Origin: Cellvibrionaceae bacterium
GTDB taxonomy: Bacteria; Pseudomonadota; Gammaproteobacteria; Pseudomonadales; Cellvibrionaceae
DNA: 41,037 nucleotides
Assembly: GCA_028281575.1 (NCBI GenBank)
Contig: JANQJP010000048.1
Location: 1-41,037, forward strand
Reading direction: 5' to 3'
A model generated the notes under the pieces. It saw only the letters and a program-made list of their open reading frames with translations, did no database searches and was not told where the DNA came from. Within the stretch, counting starts at the first letter, position 1, and the number at the start of each line of letters is the position of its first letter. The position numbers were made by a program, and so were the translations under genes. Of this stretch, positions 40,038 to 41,037 are shown piece after piece.

Positions 40038-40803
40038 AAAGCTGCTGTGCGTCGATGACGAAACAAGCGTTTTGCAGTCTTTGTCGAGATTGTTGCGCCA
40101 CCAGGACTATGAAGTACTCACGGCTTCTTCGGCAGAAGAAGCTTTGGAAATGCTAAGAACTCATTATGTTCAGGTGGTTATGGTGGACCAGCGTATGCCG
40201 GACATGGGCGGCATAAAATTATTGCAAATCATCAAGGAAAAATATCCCGACATCGTGCGTACAGTGTTATCCGGATTTGCCGATGTTGCGACAATTCTCG
40301 AGGCCATTAACAATGGAGAGGTTTATCGTTACCTCGGCAAGCCGTGGAACGACGAAGAAATTAAGGTGACGTTGAGGCAGTGTTTTGAACACTACTTTTT
40401 AAAACAGTCAAATGTACAACTTATGAAAAAAGTTGAAGCGCAGTGTGAAGATTTAATGAATTTAAACAGTCGCCTTGGAAAGAAACTAAAAGATAAACGT
40501 AGCTCTTTCGATAGGGCGCATGTGTTCTTTAATCACATGCCATCGTCGAGTATCTGTATTGATAATGATTTAAATGTTGTTTTCTCAAGTCATGCGGTTG
40601 AACAAGTGTTGAAACGTCATGTAAATAGCGGTGATCAGCTGTCTCAATACATGTCTGAACAAAGTATTGTCGCGTTTCGAAAGGCACTAAAAAGTCGCGA
40701 AGCTGTTTTAGTGGAAGATGCGTGTTTAGGCGCATTGGCATTTAGGCCTGTTGTTGAAGAATCAGATGTCGTGGGTGCGGTTATTCGAATAGAAGACAGA
40801 TAG
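40027..40803 (+). CDS. Response regulator with C-terminal PAS-like domain
   Basis: The protein has 258 residues from ATG 40027, overlapping the previous gene by 11 nt. The receiver is at about residues 1-120 (LLCVDDETSVLQSLSRLL, VMVDQRMPDMGG, YRYLGKPWNDEE) and is closely related to that of the EAL regulator. A coiled coil (about 128-165) and a PAS-like region (about 168-250; MPSSSICIDNDLNVVFSS) follow. No output enzyme or DNA-binding domain is seen. It probably acts as an adaptor or a phosphate sink, or senses a ligand. It is co-transcribed with the EAL regulator by coupling. Confidence 0.88.
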   Translation: MEAKKLLCVDDETSVLQSLSRLLRHQDYEVLTASSAEEALEMLRTHYVQVVMVDQRMPDMGGIKLLQIIKEKYPDIVRTVLSGFADVATILEAINNGEVYRYLGKPWNDEEIKVTLRQCFEHYFLKQSNVQLMKKVEAQCEDLMNLNSRLGKKLKDKRSSFDRAHVFFNHMPSSSICIDNDLNVVFSSHAVEQVLKRHVNSGDQLSQYMSEQSIVAFRKALKSREAVLVEDACLGALAFRPVVEESDVVGAVIRIEDR

Positions 40804-40809
40804 TAATTT

Positions 40810-41037
40810 GTAGTTTATTTAGTTTAAAACTTCAGGAAGTTTGACCTCGAAACGTTTGCGTGCCGGTGATAGATTCAAAAACCGTCAATTCATGCTCCGC
40901 CATGGATGGCGGGTGTTAGAGCAGTGCAGGAGGTAGAATAACGCAGGAGCAGTTATCGACGACTGCATGGATGCAGGAGGTAGAATAACGCAGGAGCAGT
41001 TATCGACGACTGCATGGATGCAGGAGGTAGAATAACG
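40810..41037. repeat. Rearranged copy of the hairpin family joined to a modular core
   Basis: It begins GTAGTTTATTTAG and continues ACTTCAGG.. GTTTGCGTGCCGGTGATAG, the right half of the 196-bp family read in reverse. At CCGTCAATTCATG it changes into the palindrome CCGCCATGGATGGCGG and then the core GTTAGAGCAGTGCAGGAG. The second arm is not present before the window ends. Confidence 0.75.
40926..41037. repeat. 47-bp tandem repeat, at least 2.4 units, cut by the window edge
   Basis: Units of 47 bp begin at 40926, 40973 and 41020 and are identical as far as seen. Each contains GCAGGAG twice and a CGACGACTGCATGGAT end. The array continues outside the window. Confidence 0.9.

Noticed and set aside
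40926-41037. Tandem repeat considered as a CRISPR array
   Set aside because: The units are contiguous 47-bp identical copies without variable spacers, and no cas genes are in the window.

Overview
The window looks like a chromosomal stretch of a marine gammaproteobacterium, most likely of the Cellvibrionaceae/Teredinibacter type. That placement is an inference from protein flavour (YebC of the YeeN type, DUF4331, DUF3106, KefB/KefG, paired bacterioferritins, outer-membrane barrels) and from the many small hairpin repeats. No rRNA, tRNA, CRISPR array or complete phage was seen.

Layout. 1-1.5 kb: an ECF sigma factor, a DUF6768 membrane protein and an AHSA1-like gene broken by an in-frame TGA. 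1.6-3.9 kb: a small membrane protein, a Bcr/CflA-type MFS exporter and a convergent MarR regulator. 4.4-6.7 kb: an ECF42 operon (YciI/DGPF protein, sigma factor with TPR tail, DUF2461). 6.8-10.3 kb: a VOC protein, a YceK-like lipoprotein, a COQ4-like protein overlapping an acyl desaturase, and a LysE/RhtB exporter. 10.3-15.2 kb: a SigK-type sigma/anti-sigma pair facing a DUF4331 protein, a lipoprotein and a TPR protein; the divergent intergene holds two matching outward ECF promoters. 15.4-18.2 kb: a YhcG/PDDEXK nuclease, a tyrosine-recombinase-like protein that lacks most catalytic residues, and AT-rich sequence with small or broken ORFs. 18.2-25.7 kb: SMI1/KNR4, YebC, a small lipoprotein, a thioredoxin-like protein, a DUF3857/transglutaminase membrane protein and a DUF4382-like lipoprotein. 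25.7-28.4 kb: a DUF3106/outer-membrane barrel/ECF sigma/DUF3619 operon. 28.7-29.6 kb: two complementary bacterioferritin subunits behind a Fur-box candidate. 30-32.8 kb: KefG/KefB. 33.6-40.8 kb: an envelope-sensing signalling locus with a barrel, a periplasmic protein, a histidine kinase and three response regulators, one with a c-di-GMP phosphodiesterase domain.

The most distinctive theme is non-coding. At least three families of small inverted-repeat elements occupy gene ends and operon junctions. (i) A TA-flanked MITE with 31-bp perfect terminal repeats (intact at 30651-30890) has remnants lying on TAG stop codons. (ii) A 75-bp element with an 8-bp target duplication splits what was an ATGA-coupled sigma/anti-sigma junction, and a second copy carries a nested hairpin. 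(iii) A ~196-bp hairpin family has copies at 14.0 and 29.8 kb that differ by compensated base pairs and G-U wobbles. A modular core and a 47-bp tandem repeat at the right edge are shared between families.

Four ECF sigma factors from different groups lie within 41 kb, each next to its own membrane or envelope proteins, so the region is rich in envelope-stress style regulation.
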